Assembly: GCA_050084985.1 (NCBI GenBank)
Contig: JBITNC010000001.1
Coordinates: forward strand, 201,872,001 to 201,936,000
Length of the DNA stretch: 64,000 nucleotides
Reading direction: 5' to 3'
Origin: Nageia nagi
Lineage: Eukaryota; Pinophyta
Each line of letters starts with the position of its first letter. Within the stretch, counting starts at the first letter, position 1. The translations under genes and the position numbers were made by a program. This document shows positions 43,263-54,699 of this stretch, in pieces. The notes beneath the pieces are model-generated. The model was not told where the DNA came from. It searched no databases and saw only the letters and a list, made by a program, of their open reading frames with translations.

Positions 43263-44116
43263 ACTGCATTGAAGTAAATGTTTGTGCACAACAAGTGGAC
43301 GGAGTTCAGATATGCACGTGAACCAGACGACAAGAATGTCATTAGTGTAGTCTTTAATGATGATTATAGTATAGCAACCCATCAAGTTATTAAATTATAA
43401 TTTTATTTCAAATTTTCAAATTTTTATTATCAATATTTAATCAATTAATTTTTTTATTAATTTAGTTGCATAATTTACTTTACAAATTACAAAGCCCTTA
43501 GTGAAAACGTTTCACCTTGTGGACTTCAACAGCTTCCATGGGGTACCTGTACGAAGCAATGGATAGGGCCAAGGAGGCCACAGAGGCTTTCTATGTTTAT
43601 GATGCAACCAAGTTTCGTCATAGTTGGGATATGATAGATCGTAGGTGGAATCATCAATTGCATAAGCCTCTAAATGTAGCGGGGTTGTACTTGAACCCAA
43701 ATTCTTCTATAGGGAAAGATTTGAACATAAGAATGGAAAGATTAATAAAGGAGCTTAAAGATTTTGATTTCAATATTCAAGAATCAAGTTTGATTTTAAT
43801 TTTCAACTTAATTTTGATAGGAATTTACAGATCTTCACATGACCATTAAACGTCTGGTGACTAATGTGTATACTAAGTAAATAATTTTAAACAAAGAGAT
43901 TCAAAATTACAAAAGAACACAAGGATACTTGTTTGCATCCACAGAATGTGTAGATGCAAGGACATGTCTAGCTCGAGGTAACAAAATGCATTCTAATTTT
44001 TGTAACTGAATTGATGGATTGTTAACAAATTAAAAAGTGAAAATCTTATTATTATTATTTTTCAAATCTATGGTCGAAGGATTATAGTGGCTATCAAAAT
44101 CTTATCCCAACCATGT

Positions 44117-44871
44117 TGTAATGCCCAAAAAATAAATATTTTTGTAAATGTCTCCTACACTTAATTATGAAAGTGAAAAGGGGCTCATGTGACTAGGAGA
44201 CATAACATTAAATTATTTTCATTTATTTTTTATTTCTTTATGTTGTACTAAGGCACTTTAAGTCAAATTAGGGTTTGGGGATGTCAACTTGAAATTAGAT
44301 CCTCAAGCTATATAAGAGGATGGAGCGTCCCATTTTGAGTATGTATTTGCTATTATATGACTTTGTATCTGAAACCCTAGGTTTTTTGAGAAAGGTTGCA
44401 CCCTACTCAAACTCCACCATTGTTTAGGAGATGTGCCCTAGCTCTATTGGAGGCATTTGCAGTTGACAAGAGATGAGCCCTGCTGTTGCATTTGCAAACT
44501 AAGGAGATGTGCCCTTAGTCGCTTGAAATTGCTGTGGAAGAAATCCAACCAGTTCGTGGTGATTTTGGTTTTGTGTTTTGTGCCCTTGCTGCCCTAGAAG
44601 GGGTTTCCAGCTTTGTGAGCAATATTCAGCCAACTTTTTGTGTTTTTTGAGTTAATAGAAACCATAACGAGGGTTTATCCCACACTAGGGAGCTTTCCAA
44701 TTCATTTTATGTTCATATTTGAGTACCCTTTTGGATGCTCTTTCATTCTATCCATTCAGAAATTAATGCAATTCCATCCTGACTGATTTTTCTAATTGTG
44801 ACGCAACATTTATGCTAATTTCTATGTTTGAGTATCCAGTTTTGTGTAAAAATCAGCAATGAGTCATTTCA
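44117..44871 (+). repeat. 5' LTR of the chromodomain element
   Basis: TGTAATGCCCAAAA to GAGTCATTTCA. TATA-like GCTATATAAGAGGATGG near 44308 marks the likely promoter. Confidence 0.95.
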
Positions 44872-44873
44872 AG

Positions 44874-44885
44874 TGGTATCAAAGC
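44874..44885 (+). promoter_or_regulatory. Primer-binding site
   Basis: TGGTATCAAAGC, one change from the initiator-Met consensus, two bases after the LTR. Confidence 0.85.
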
Positions 44886-45103
44886 TAGTATCTTGCTAGC
44901 CTGTGGTAGATCTAGCGTTTTTTTGTGTGGGTATCCCAGTTTTCGAGTTTTTCCAAGTTAGGGTTTCTAAAAAATTAGGATTTTCAGAAAAATTTTGTGG
45001 GTACTGTTGATTTGTGGTTAAAACTTATTTTCTATGGTCAAAAACAAGGTTCGCCCAATTTTTTGGTGCAATTTGGTGCCCTAGATCTAAAAATTGAGGG
45101 TTT

Positions 45104-46177
45104 ATGCCTTTCGATTACATCTACATTCGCAGCAAAAAGAGGCAAGAACAGCAAGAGGAAGAAATGGCAGATGAAACTGTGCCTCCTTTGATGACCCAAA
45201 TGGTGCGCAAGCAGGATGAGGCCTTACAACTGGCAAGATCTAAAGAGCCTAGGGCTGAAGCATCTAAAAGGACTCATGGGGAGGAATCCTCAACCAACTC
45301 TCACACTCCCTTGCCCAAACCATCTAAGTCCATGTTCATCTCAAAATCCCTAATGGAGGTTAATGATATTCAAGGTGACTTAGACGAATTGTTTATGGAG
45401 TACTTTGAGAAACCAGAAAATTTCAGAGTTGTAGCAAGCTTTGATAGGTACCTGAAAATCATTGGGTAGAACGTTCGAGAGGCTAAAAAGGAGAACAAGA
45501 AATTGCACCAAAAGATGACCATCCCTACATTCAATGGACAAGATGGGTTGTCAGCTAGGGCATGGTTGCAAAAGCTTCAGACATATTTTTCCTTGGACCC
45601 TATAGCTGAAGAAGATGTTGTTCAAATTGCTACGCTTCATCTTAAAGGTGGAGCATACTCATGGTGGCATCATGGTTTCGTAACCCAAGGGCATGGTGAG
45701 GTTTCTTTTTTTGAGGAATTTTGTCAAAGGTTACTAAATAGATTTGAAACGAAAGATGTGGAGGAGTCTTTCAAGGAACTTGCGACACTCAAACAAACTT
45801 CTTCTTTGAGTGAGTATATTGAGAGTTTTGAGCAGATTGTTTTCCAAGCACAAAGCATCTCTCCAAAAAGGGTTATTTTCTTGTTTGTTGATGAGTTGTT
45901 GGAGCCATTGAAGGGTCTTGTGAAAGCCTTTGAACCAGCCACTCTTGAAGATGCAATCAACAGAGCCATGAACCTTGAATCTATCATGCCACCAAGGCAG
46001 AAATATGTAGCATACAATAACCCTGCAAAACTACCATTTTCAGCCAAAAATACAAGCTTTGGACAACCTAGAAGTGCGACATCCCACTTTGGGAGGGAGA
46101 AGAATGCAATGGAGAAGCCAGAAATACCATATGGAGCTTCAAAAGCACCTTTCAAGCCCTCTAGAAACCCTACGTAG
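45104..46177 (+). pseudogene. Chromodomain element gag
   Basis: Open frames 45104-45469 and 45503-46177 separated by an in-frame TAG (GQN-type to G*N). Starts MPFDYIYIRSKKRQ; an in-frame Met at MADETVPPL is an alternative start. The capsid core is MTIPTFNGQDGLSARAW, YSWWHHGFV, FFEEFCQRLLNRFE. It ends at SRNPT with a TAG just before the zinc knuckle. Confidence 0.88.
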
Positions 46178-46186
46178 CAACCAAAG

Positions 46187-46756
46187 ATGAGCATCCATGA
46201 GAGAGGCAAACTTAGGAGGAAGCATCTTTGCTTCTCTTGCAAGACTCCTTGGACACCTGGCCATAAATGCCAAGAAAAGGGCATGCATTTGATTGAAATG
46301 CATTCAGAAAGTTCAGAGAGTGAAGAGGAAGAGGAGTACATGTCTTCTAAAGAGCTTGAAGAGTCTACACCACATGAAGAGCCCAAAGGAGGATCCCTTG
46401 CTACTTTTAGTGGGTTGAACCAATTCAGAACTATCAAGGTTCCAAGAAAGGCTTTGGGTGAAAAGGTAATGCTCCTAATTGATGGTGGTGCTACTTATAA
46501 TTTTGTTGATGAAAAATTTATAGCATGTCAAAAACTGAAAACAAAAATCATTCCTGGTTTTAATGTTGCAATTGGAAATAGTGATTTAATTCCTTGCAAC
46601 AAGCTAGTTAGGCATTTGAAAATCAATTTTGGGAGTTATGAGGTGGATGAACAATTTTTTCTTTTTCCCTTGGGTGGTATGCCTCACATGGTTCTAGGAG
46701 TCAATGGCTTTGGTCTCATGGTGATTATGTTACTAATTATCAAAAATTCGAGCTGA
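46187..46756 (+). pseudogene. Zinc knuckle and aspartic protease
   Basis: Zinc knuckle CFSCKTPWTPGHKC (about 46230-46270) and an acidic Ser/Glu stretch, then the protease strand VMLLIDGGATYNFVDE. The active site is D-G-G instead of D-[ST]-G, which should cripple catalysis if not an original feature. The second protease motif is [12 protein letters not shown] (46678). A frameshift near 46705 breaks the link to RT. Confidence 0.85.
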
Positions 46757-46761
46757 AATTT

Positions 46762-47650
46762 GTGTTAGATGGGAAGAATATAGTGCTGCGTGGAGTTAGG
46801 GACAATTCCACCAAGGATGCATGCAATATTTTGATGGTGTCCTACAAGTGCATGGAGAAGTTAGTGCACCATAAGGACAATATGTGGGCTGCTGTAACAT
46901 TTCAGGCTGAAGGTAAAAATACTTCCACTACACACCCTCATATTCATGCTATTTTGCACAAGCATAGAAAGATTTTTGAGGATTTACCTAAAGGTTTGCC
47001 ACGTAGTAGAGGATTTCAGCATGTTATTGAGTTGGAACCCAATAGCAAACCTGTGAGAATTAGGCCATATAGACATCCTAAGGTTTTCAAAGATGACATT
47101 GAGAAAACCATTAATGAACTCTTGGAGTGTGGGTTCGTTAAGCCTAGTTGTAGTCCCTTTGCTTCACCTGTTGTATTAGTGAAGAAGAAAGATGGCACTA
47201 TGAGAATGTGCATTCATTATAGGGCCTTGAATAAAAAGACATTAAAAAATATGTATCCCATCCCTAGAGTTGATGAGCTTATTGATGAATTGCACAGGGC
47301 TAACTACTTTTCAAAAATTGATCTTAGATCAGGCTACCATCAAATTTGCATGTGGGAAAAAGACATCCCAAAGACTACTTTCAGGTGTCATTTTCGGCAT
47401 TTTGAATTTATAGTTATGCCCTTTGGTTTGACTAATGCACCTGCCACTTTCCAATCAGCCATGAATCAAATTTTTAGTAAGCAAGGAAGTTTGTGTTGGT
47501 ATTTTTGATGATATTTTGATTTATAGTAAGTCTTGGGATGAGCACTTACAGCATTTGGATGCAATTTTAAACATTCTAGAATAGCAAAAATTTTATGCTA
47601 AACAGTCCAAGTGTGATTTTGCTATGACTGAAATTTTGTAATTTAGGACA
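46762..47650 (+). pseudogene. Reverse transcriptase
   Basis: Entry motif [17 protein letters not shown], then [19 protein letters not shown] and domain [17 protein letters not shown] with the catalytic Asp. Domain B is [19 protein letters not shown] frameshift near 47498 falls just before domain C, where the next frame gives [17 protein letters not shown] with the paired Asp residues. A TAG interrupts NILE*QKFYAKQ and another shift lies near 47640. Confidence 0.9.
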
Positions 47651-47651
47651 T

Positions 47652-48300
47652 GTGGTCAGTCAAGAAGGTGTACAGGTTGACAAAGAAAAAATTGCAGCAG
47701 TACAAAAATGGCCAACCCCTACGAACTTGACTGAATTGAGAGGTTTCATTGGTCTTTGCAGTTACTACAAAAGGTTCATTAAGGTTGTTTCTTCCTTGGC
47801 TGCCCCACTTATAGAATTGACTAAGAAAGGAGCTTTCTCATGGTCTAATGATACTTTGGTAGCATTCTTGAAGCTGAAGGAAATCATAACTACTACTCCT
47901 TTACTTGCTATTCCTGATTTTTCTATTCCTTTCACTATTGCTTGTGATGCTTCAGGTTTAGAAGTTGTAGCCATACTTATGCAAAAAGGGTGTCCCATTG
48001 CCTATGAGAGTAGGAAGTTCACCAAGGAGGAGCGCACCTTTAGCATCTATGACAAAGAGATGCTAGCCATTATGCATGCCTTGATCAAGTTCAAGCAATA
48101 CTTGGTATGTGGTAAGTTTGTGGGCAAGAGTGATCATAACAGTTTGAAATATTTCTTTGGGCAATCTGAACTAAATGAAAGACAACAAAATGGGTTACTA
48201 AGTTGCAATCCTATGATTTCAAAATTGAATTTGTGAAAGGGAAGAAGAATTTTGCAGCTGATGCATTGTCTAGATCCCCCCATTTTCATTTTATATCAGT
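47652..48300 (+). pseudogene. RT thumb/connection and RNase H
   Basis: LRGFIGLCSYYKRFIK and FSWSNDTLVAF, followed by the RNase H motif FTIACDASG with the first catalytic Asp, YDKEMLAIMHAL with the Glu and KSDHNSLKYF with the second Asp (a T-D-H to S-D-H variant). A frameshift after LNERQQ (about 48187) precedes YDFKIEFVKGKKNFAADALSR. Confidence 0.88.
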
Positions 48301-48309
48301 TATTTCAGC

Positions 48310-49224
48310 AGATTGGAAGGTTACAATTATGGATGAATATGTTAAAAATGCATGGACTTCTAAACTTATTGATGGCAGCCTTTTAGATGACACGTACAGC
48401 CTTAGAGAAGGGCTAATTTTTTATAAAAACAAAATTTTTATCGTACCTGAATCCAAAGTAAAAGAGAGGCATATACATTCCCTACATGATGCACCACTTA
48501 TTGGTGCGTGACAAGTTCACTTGGAAGGGGCTGAAAAATGACATTCTCAAGCATGTGCGTGAATGCCAAGTTTGCCAAACAAACAAGACGAAAAACACAC
48601 TTCTTGCAGGGTTACTACAACCATTGCCAATCCCAAATCAAAAATGGGAGTGTGTCCATGGACTTCATCACAGGACTTCTCAAGCTATACATGAGAGATT
48701 GCATCTTGGTAGTGGTTGATAGGCTTACTAAATTTGCTCATTTCTTTGCAATTTCGACCACTTACACAGCCATGCAAGTTGCTGATTTGTTTTTTTGAGA
48801 AGTTTGCGTATTGCATGGGTTGCCAATTACTATAGTTAGTGATAGGGACAGCGGGTTCCTAAGCTTGTTTTGGCAAGAACTGTTCAAACTATGTGGTACT
48901 AAACTCACTTCTAGCACTAGCTATCACCCTCAAACTGATGGACAAACTAAAAATGTGAATAAATGGGTTGAAGGTTACTTGAGGAATTATGTTTCCAGCC
49001 ATCAAAATGCATGGGTTAAGTGGCTGCACATGGGTGAATTCTGTTATAATTCCTCTTATCATATGTCCATTCAAATGTCTCCTTTCAAAGCTCTTTATGG
49101 TTATGATGCTCCAAATTTTACTGATTTGTTGTTGAGTGATAGTAGGGTGCCTAGAGCCCAAGCTTTCATTGCAGAATACCAAGACATCATGAGAACATTG
49201 AAGAACAACATTCAGATTGCATAG
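48310..49224 (+). pseudogene. Integrase with changed catalytic Glu
   Basis: Zinc-binding region HIHSLHDAPL (frameshift near 48490), then FTWKGLKNDILKHVRECQVCQTN. The core has SMDFITGL (first Asp), TIVSDRDSGFLSLFW (second Asp) and YHPQTDGQTKNVNKWVEGYL. Related integrases have Glu directly after DGQT; here it is Lys (AAA, one base from GAA), so strand transfer would fail. A TGA lies at about 48798 and a TAG after NNIQIA at 49222. Confidence 0.88.
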
Positions 49225-49257
49225 AATCAACAGAAGAAATATGCATACCAGAGAAGG

Positions 49258-49734
49258 GTGGAGCGCTCATTTCAGAAAGGAGACATGGTTTATGTGAGGC
49301 TTCAGCCTTACAAGCAATCCTCTTTGAAGAAAAGTGGTTTAGAGAAGCTTAAACCACATTTTTATGGTCCTTTTAAGGTGCTGCGCAAGATTGGTGAAAT
49401 GGCCTATGTGTTGGAGTTGCCGAAGGAAAGCAGTATTCACAATGTTTTCTATGTTTTATGTCTAAAAAAGGCATTGGGACAGCAGTTACAACCACTTTCA
49501 AAGTTGCCTCCTTTGGATGATGTGGGAAAATTAGTGATTGAACCTGAATTGATCCTAGAGACAAGGGAGAAGAATTTGAAGAGCAGAATTCTCAAAGAAT
49601 ATCTTGTGAAGTGGCATGATTTACCACTTGATGACGCTACATGGGAGGGTGCTGAAATTTTCAACCATCCAGTCTTGCAGTTGCTTGAGGACAAGCAATT
49701 TGAGGACAGTAGACTTGTAATGTCCCAAAAATAA
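49258..49734 (+). pseudogene. Integrase C-terminal region and chromodomain
   Basis: KGDMVYVRLQPYKQSSL and FYGPFKVLRKIGEMAYVLEL are the usual post-core module. The chromodomain follows: ILETREKNLKSRILKEYLVKW then LPLDDATWEGAEIF, with both signature Trp residues. Chromodomains steer new insertions to chromatin carrying methylated H3. The stop codon (49732) lies inside the 3' LTR, so the last five or six codons are LTR-encoded. Confidence 0.88.
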
Positions 49735-50470
49735 ATATTTTTGTAAATGTCTCTTACACTTAATTATGAAAGTGAAAAGGAGCTCATGTGACTAGGAGAC
49801 ATAACATTAAGTTATTTTCATTTCTGTTTTATTTCTTTATGTTGTAATAAGGCACTTTAAGTCAAATTAGGGTTTGGAGATGTCAACTTGGAATTAGATC
49901 CTCAAGCTATATAAGAGGATGGAGCATCCCATTATGAGTATGTATTTGCTATTATATGACTTTGTATCTGAAACCCTAGGTTTCTTGAGGAAGGTTGTGC
50001 CCTACTCAAACTCCACCATTGTTTAAGAGATGTCCCCTAGCTCTGTTGGAAGCATTTGCAGTTGACAAGAGATGAGCCTTGCTATTGCATTTGCAAACTA
50101 AGGAGATGTGCCTTTAGTCACTTGAAATTGTTGTGGAAGAAATCCAGCTAGTTCATGGTGATTTTTGCTATTGTGTTTTGTGCCCTTGTTGCCCTAGAAG
50201 GGGTTTCCAACTTTGTGAGCAATATTCAGTCAGATTTCTGTGTTTTTTGAGTTAAGAGAAACCCTAAGGGGGTTTATCCCACTCTGGAGAGCTTTCCGAT
50301 TCATTTTATGTTCATATTTGAGTACCCTTTTGGATGTTCTTTCATTCTATCCATTCAAAAATTAATACAATTCTATCCTAACTGATTTTTCTAATTGCGA
50401 CACAACATTTGTGCTAATTTTTGTGTTTGCGTATCCAGTTTTGTGTAAAAATCAGAAATGAGTCATTTCA
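49716..50470 (+). repeat. 3' LTR of the chromodomain element
   Basis: TGTAATGTCCCAAAA to GAGTCATTTCA, 755 bp like the 5' copy, followed by CATGT. Confidence 0.95.
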
Positions 50471-51194
50471 CATGTAGTGTTGTTGGGTGTGAGCGAAATT
50501 GGAGCACTTTTGAGCATATACATTCAAAAAAGCGCACTAGACTGACCCAAGAGCCCTTGAATGATTTAGTTTTTGTGCATTACAACCTTCACCTCCGTCA
50601 AAGATTGATTAAAGGAACTAGTAGTGAGGCAATAGAGTTGGATGAAATTTACGCAAGTGAACTGTGGTCTTCATGGTTGAGGGATGTGTTAGAAGAGATT
50701 AGAGATTCTGATTTCTATTTTCAATTTAATGATAAGTTGATAACCTATTGAATTTGAATATTCAATATATTTTTTATTTTATTTTCTTTTGATGGGCATT
50801 TACAATTTTACAAGTTCAAGATTTTGATTTCATCTATCAAGATGTTGATAGGTTAGAAGAAGAAGCTATTGCAATGGCAAAGGAAGAGGAAAGGGCTAGA
50901 GAGGCAGAGTAAAGGGCTAGAGAGGAAGCAATAGAGTCACAACCACAAGTAGGGGATCCATCATATTCCCAAGAAATAGAACCTAAAGAAGAACCAATAA
51001 GAACCAGGGCTAGAGTACCAAAAAAAAGATTTCAGAAAGTGGAAACAAAAACAATATGGACGTTAAAATCTAGATAACAGTTTTGGTTCAAATTTTGTTT
51101 TGTGAACTTGGAAATCTTTGATGTGTTTTTGGTTCTTAGACATTCAATATGTGCTATAAAACTGAAACTCTACAATTTCCAATGCTACATTATG

Positions 51195-51989
51195 TGTGAT
51201 GTTCCCTTCTTGAAGTTGTTCCTTTCAAGGGTGATTTTGTAGCTAGGAGTATTTAATTATTAGTTGCATGTATTCTTAGCCATCATTGTAACATGGAATA
51301 GGAGACTTATGGGTCCCATGGACCAATTGTGAGCCCCAAAGTGGGACATCTCCCTCCTAGAGATAGATTAGAAGCATTTAAGTGTAGTATTGTGGATCCC
51401 AAGGCATAAGACATGATGAGAGGATGAGCGCATGATTTGATCTGATCTTGAGGCATGATGTGGACGCCCAAGCATGACATCTCCTTGATGAATGTGTAAG
51501 CGCCCATGCTTGAGGGAATCCTATTTATATGGTCGATGCAAGAGTAGGAAGGCATCATTGAGCACATTTGACATCTTTTATCTTCAAGTGGCAGCAACAT
51601 CTCTTGGGCCTCTTGTTGGACAAAAACCCAACATGGAGAAGGGTTTAGTGGGACGTAGCCCTCATTAGATCTTGGCGAAGGACGAAAACCCTTAGCCAAT
51701 CCAATCTTGCATCTCAAATCCAAGGGTTGAAGGCCCTAGCAGTGTGACATCAACATTTGGAAAGTATTGTGCCCTAGATTTGATCCTTTGAGGAAGACGT
51801 CAACCCTCTTGGGCCATTTTGGTTGTATCTTGTTCCATCATTGTTCAATACTAAGACATCAGCATAATTTCTCCATTTTGGCTTGTGCGTTGGGTATTTT
51901 TGTGGTAGAGTTTCTTGTTCTTGCCCAGTTCCTGAAGTATAACTTGATTTATTAATAATTTGGAAAAAGAATAATTTGGGAACATCACA
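51195..51989 (+). repeat. Solo LTR, family E, TSD TTATG
   Basis: TGTGATGTTCCC to GGGAACATCACA with 12-bp inverted ends, 795 bp, flanked by perfect TTATG repeats (51190-51194, 51990-51994). Contains GAGCCCCAAAGTGGGACATC. It lies in the 3' non-coding part of the hAT element. Confidence 0.92.
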
Positions 51990-52224
51990 TTATGTTTTCA
52001 CTTATGTAATGTGTTATTTGATATGGAATGTTGTCTTATTTTATATGCAATGTTGAGAGATAGCTAAAAATGATTTGTTTCAATGTCAAATTGTAAAAAT
52101 TCCTTGGTTTTTCTTATTTGCCCATTTTTTGCTGATTCTTGATTAATTTGAATCCTCCAAGGCTCCAACCAAACAATTCTGATCCAATTCTGATTCTTAC
52201 AAGTACGTTGGCTAGAACAACGTT

Positions 52225-53190
52225 GGACCGCTAGATATTCAATATCCTCATGAGATCCTAAAAGCTGCACTAAAAACTTTAGCTGAATTTGATGGGGAAG
52301 ATAGTGTACAAACACTGTCAAGATGTGGCTTCTATGGCCATAATTCATAACATCATGCATGATGATGTCATGCTAAGGTTATTGACCTTGTCTTTCAAGG
52401 GCAAAATATTAGTTTGGTAACATTGGTTGGCAAATAATGATGTAAGCACTTGGGCACAATTAGGTGAGCCATTTGTTCAAGAATTCAACAAGATCAATGA
52501 TCCATTTTCTCTTCTCACACAATTTACCTCTACCAAGAGACATACTCAATAGAACATTATCGATTTCAACATCTGGTTCTGAATGTGGAAGCGGATTCCA
52601 CAAGAGCTAAGTCCATCCGCTTCTCAAGCTTATATTTATTACCTTAGGGTTTTTGTTCTAAATTTGAGCTTGCAGATTCGACAAGCTAATGAAATGAGAT
52701 TCCCACAAGTTTAGGAAGTGGCTATTGTAGCTGAAAATGGTCTAATCTCGATGGGAAAATTACCTTCTAGAGTTACCAAGCCTTACTTTCTAGAAATTAC
52801 CCAACCCACCCAGCAGCCCCTGCTTCCTATTTTCTCAGCTCCTCCATTGGCTCCCCTGCCCACTATTTTGACATAGAAATTTTAACCTTAACCAACTATT
52901 CAAGATAAACCCTTCTTAGTCTTGTCGGCTCCAAAATCTAAAGAATCTACAAACATGCAAGAGCCAAAGGTAGTGATCAAGAATCTAGCGAATAAGCTCA
53001 CTATCATGGAAAGAAAAAACATAGAAAGAAGATTTGAAGGATACCAACAAAGAAGGCAACCTTGCGTCACAAAAGATCAAGGGACTTCTACAGGTAAAGT
53101 CAGAAGAACAAACTCAATGGCCAAAGAATCAAATGTTGAAGCTCCCACCTCTCAAGAAAAACACTGGTGCCTACTACCTACTTTGCAATG
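52225..53190 (+). pseudogene. Decayed gag-like fragment
   Basis: Translation in shifting frames gives AEFDGEDSVQTL, MLRLLTLSFKGKIL, LGEPFVQEFNKINDPFSLL and QIRQANEMRFPQ, the outline of a Ty3-type gag capsid, then a Pro-rich region (APPLAPLPTIL) and a basic tail. Many stops; no LTR or pol next to it. It lies between the hAT right end and copy C3. Confidence 0.5.
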
Positions 53191-53948
53191 ATCTACACAA
53201 TTAAGACACTTGCCTGAACGACCAGCATCAATGTCAACTCGCAACAGCTGGAAGATTGGAGAAGGTTGCCTAAAAGGTGGACCTGCAGTTGGGTAGCAGT
53301 CCAAGAATATTTAGATACTTTGGCATGTTATATAAAGCTTCCAAACAAGGGTAGAAGGCCATGATGAGACAAGTGTCCAAACACGGTAGAAAGGTATAAG
53401 TGAGGTGAGGGCGTAAAATGCAAGAACCTAACCGAATGATATAAAGAAAAGCTATAAGCCTCAGAATACATTCACTTGTGTGCAAATCATGCAGGGAATC
53501 AATTCAAACCACCAAAATGTATATTCAATAAGCAACCTAAGGAAAGAACCATTTAGATATGCATAACGCCACAAATGATATCCTTCATAACATAAACTTT
53601 TCAATCTCATTCCTCAAAAGAATACATTCATAATGATATTCAATAATGAACATGCATAGAACCCCTTATGCAGCAATCTTCTATGCAATGGAATGTAAAT
53701 AATAAAAGATGCAATGCCTTAAAATGATTACATACATAGACCTCATTGCCAGAATCTCAAAGATGCAAGAGTCCAAATGTATGATATTTTCATTAAGTGC
53801 AGAGTCTCACATATGCAACAATGTGTAAAATCATACAATAGTTTAGATGCAGAATTATAGAGATCCTCCAATGTACATATCTCATATGCAAAAGTCCAAT
53901 GCAAAATTCCCTTGTGTCAAAATCCCCTTCTAAATGGCCTGAATGGGG

Positions 53949-53957
53949 TATAAATAG
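53949..53957 (+). promoter_or_regulatory. Plus-strand TATA-box candidate, copy C3
   Basis: GGGGTATAAATAGACCACTAGAAG region; C2 has the same segment at 22304. Confidence 0.5.
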
Positions 53958-54699
53958 ACCACTAGAAGCGTCGCTCTAAAGGCATCAAATCTGATATAGT
54001 GTGCAGACATGCAACACATACTGATACATGCACAAAACTATGCAAGTAGCATCTAAAAGCTGACAAAATATAAATGCCACCGTCAAAATGCATCTAATCT
54101 ACCTCTAATCTTTGCAACAATAAATTAGATATGCAATAAAAGGGTCTAAAAAGTCTAACATCTAAACCGGTGGGAGCAAAACCTCATCCCTACACCAATC
54201 AAATCAAATGAAATATAGTTTGACATAATCAATCAACATTAAACATGCATTAAACACAAAACAAGTTACCGCAAACGAAATCTGTGGGTGGATCAGACCT
54301 AGGCCAGATTTGATCCAATACTAACAGATTTCCACTCCTCGTTAGTGAGACCATATGACTCAATGGTCTCCTCCAAGAACGCCACAATCTTTTGTACGCG
54401 TCTGGAGATCATGCCAACAATGCTGCCATTTTGCGGGAAATAATCTTCAACTTTCTTTGAAGTAGCCTACATCTGGTGTCTCCAAATGTCCATCCGTGTC
54501 TCATGGATGATGGGGTGTCCTGCCTTTAGCAAGTTGAGATCATCAACATCAACATGCTCTTGAATCAGATTCTAAGCCTCTGTTAATACCGCCTCCTTCT
54601 TTCTAACATTGTTGTCCTCCCCTTGGAACTTGAGTTGATAAACATACTCACTCATTTGTTCCTCAACCTCCTTTCTCGAGGGATCTTGATTTTCAGGGC

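Larger units (their letters stand above)
44117..50470 (+). mobile_element. Complete chromodomain Ty3/gypsy retrotransposon
   Basis: 6354 bp with two 755-bp LTRs, primer-binding site, gag, protease, RT, RNase H, integrase and chromodomain, flanked by perfect CATGT duplications (44112-44116 and 50471-50475). It is inserted in the hAT transposase gene. The LTRs differ at roughly 5% of positions by eye over the first 200 bp, so it is not recent. Stops and frameshifts break gag and pol in at least seven places. The order with a C-terminal chromodomain places it among plant chromoviruses; I cannot name the clade. Confidence 0.95.
40616..51073 (+). pseudogene. hAT transposase, intron-containing, decayed and split
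   Basis: N-terminus MSSSQGQGTKRGP, then a BED-type finger (ICNFCNETIVGGAFRMKFHL). The DUF659-like core spans 41330-41880 (LLNFLVSSSGDLVFLMSVD, VITNNLITYVS, WTPYVAHVLNLILEDIGK, FIYNHSWVL), with a GT...TTGCAG intron at about 41512-41642. After the first solo LTR come WTEFRYAREPDDKN and then MGYLYEAMDRAKEATEAFY. The chromodomain element splits the C-terminal dimerisation region between AIKILSQPC and VVGCERNWSTFEHIHSKKR. The end (TRARVPKKRFQ) stops at 51071. Stops occur in several exons. hAT transposases cut and paste DNA as dimers; this one cannot. Confidence 0.85.
40153..52204 (+). mobile_element. hAT transposon with three nested LTR insertions
   Basis: Ends are imperfect inverted repeats: left TAGTTGTAAAAATTGTCAG, right (reverse complement) TACTTGTAAGAATCAG. 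Subterminal AATTCTGAT[TC]-type motifs occur at both ends (40280-40370, 52180-52195). The near-repeats CGTTGCT and CGTTGGCT nearby may be the decayed 8-bp duplication, but exact ends are uncertain by ~10 bp. Removing the solo LTR, the chromodomain element and the second solo LTR with one copy of each duplication leaves about 3.65 kb, a normal autonomous hAT size. Confidence 0.65.
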
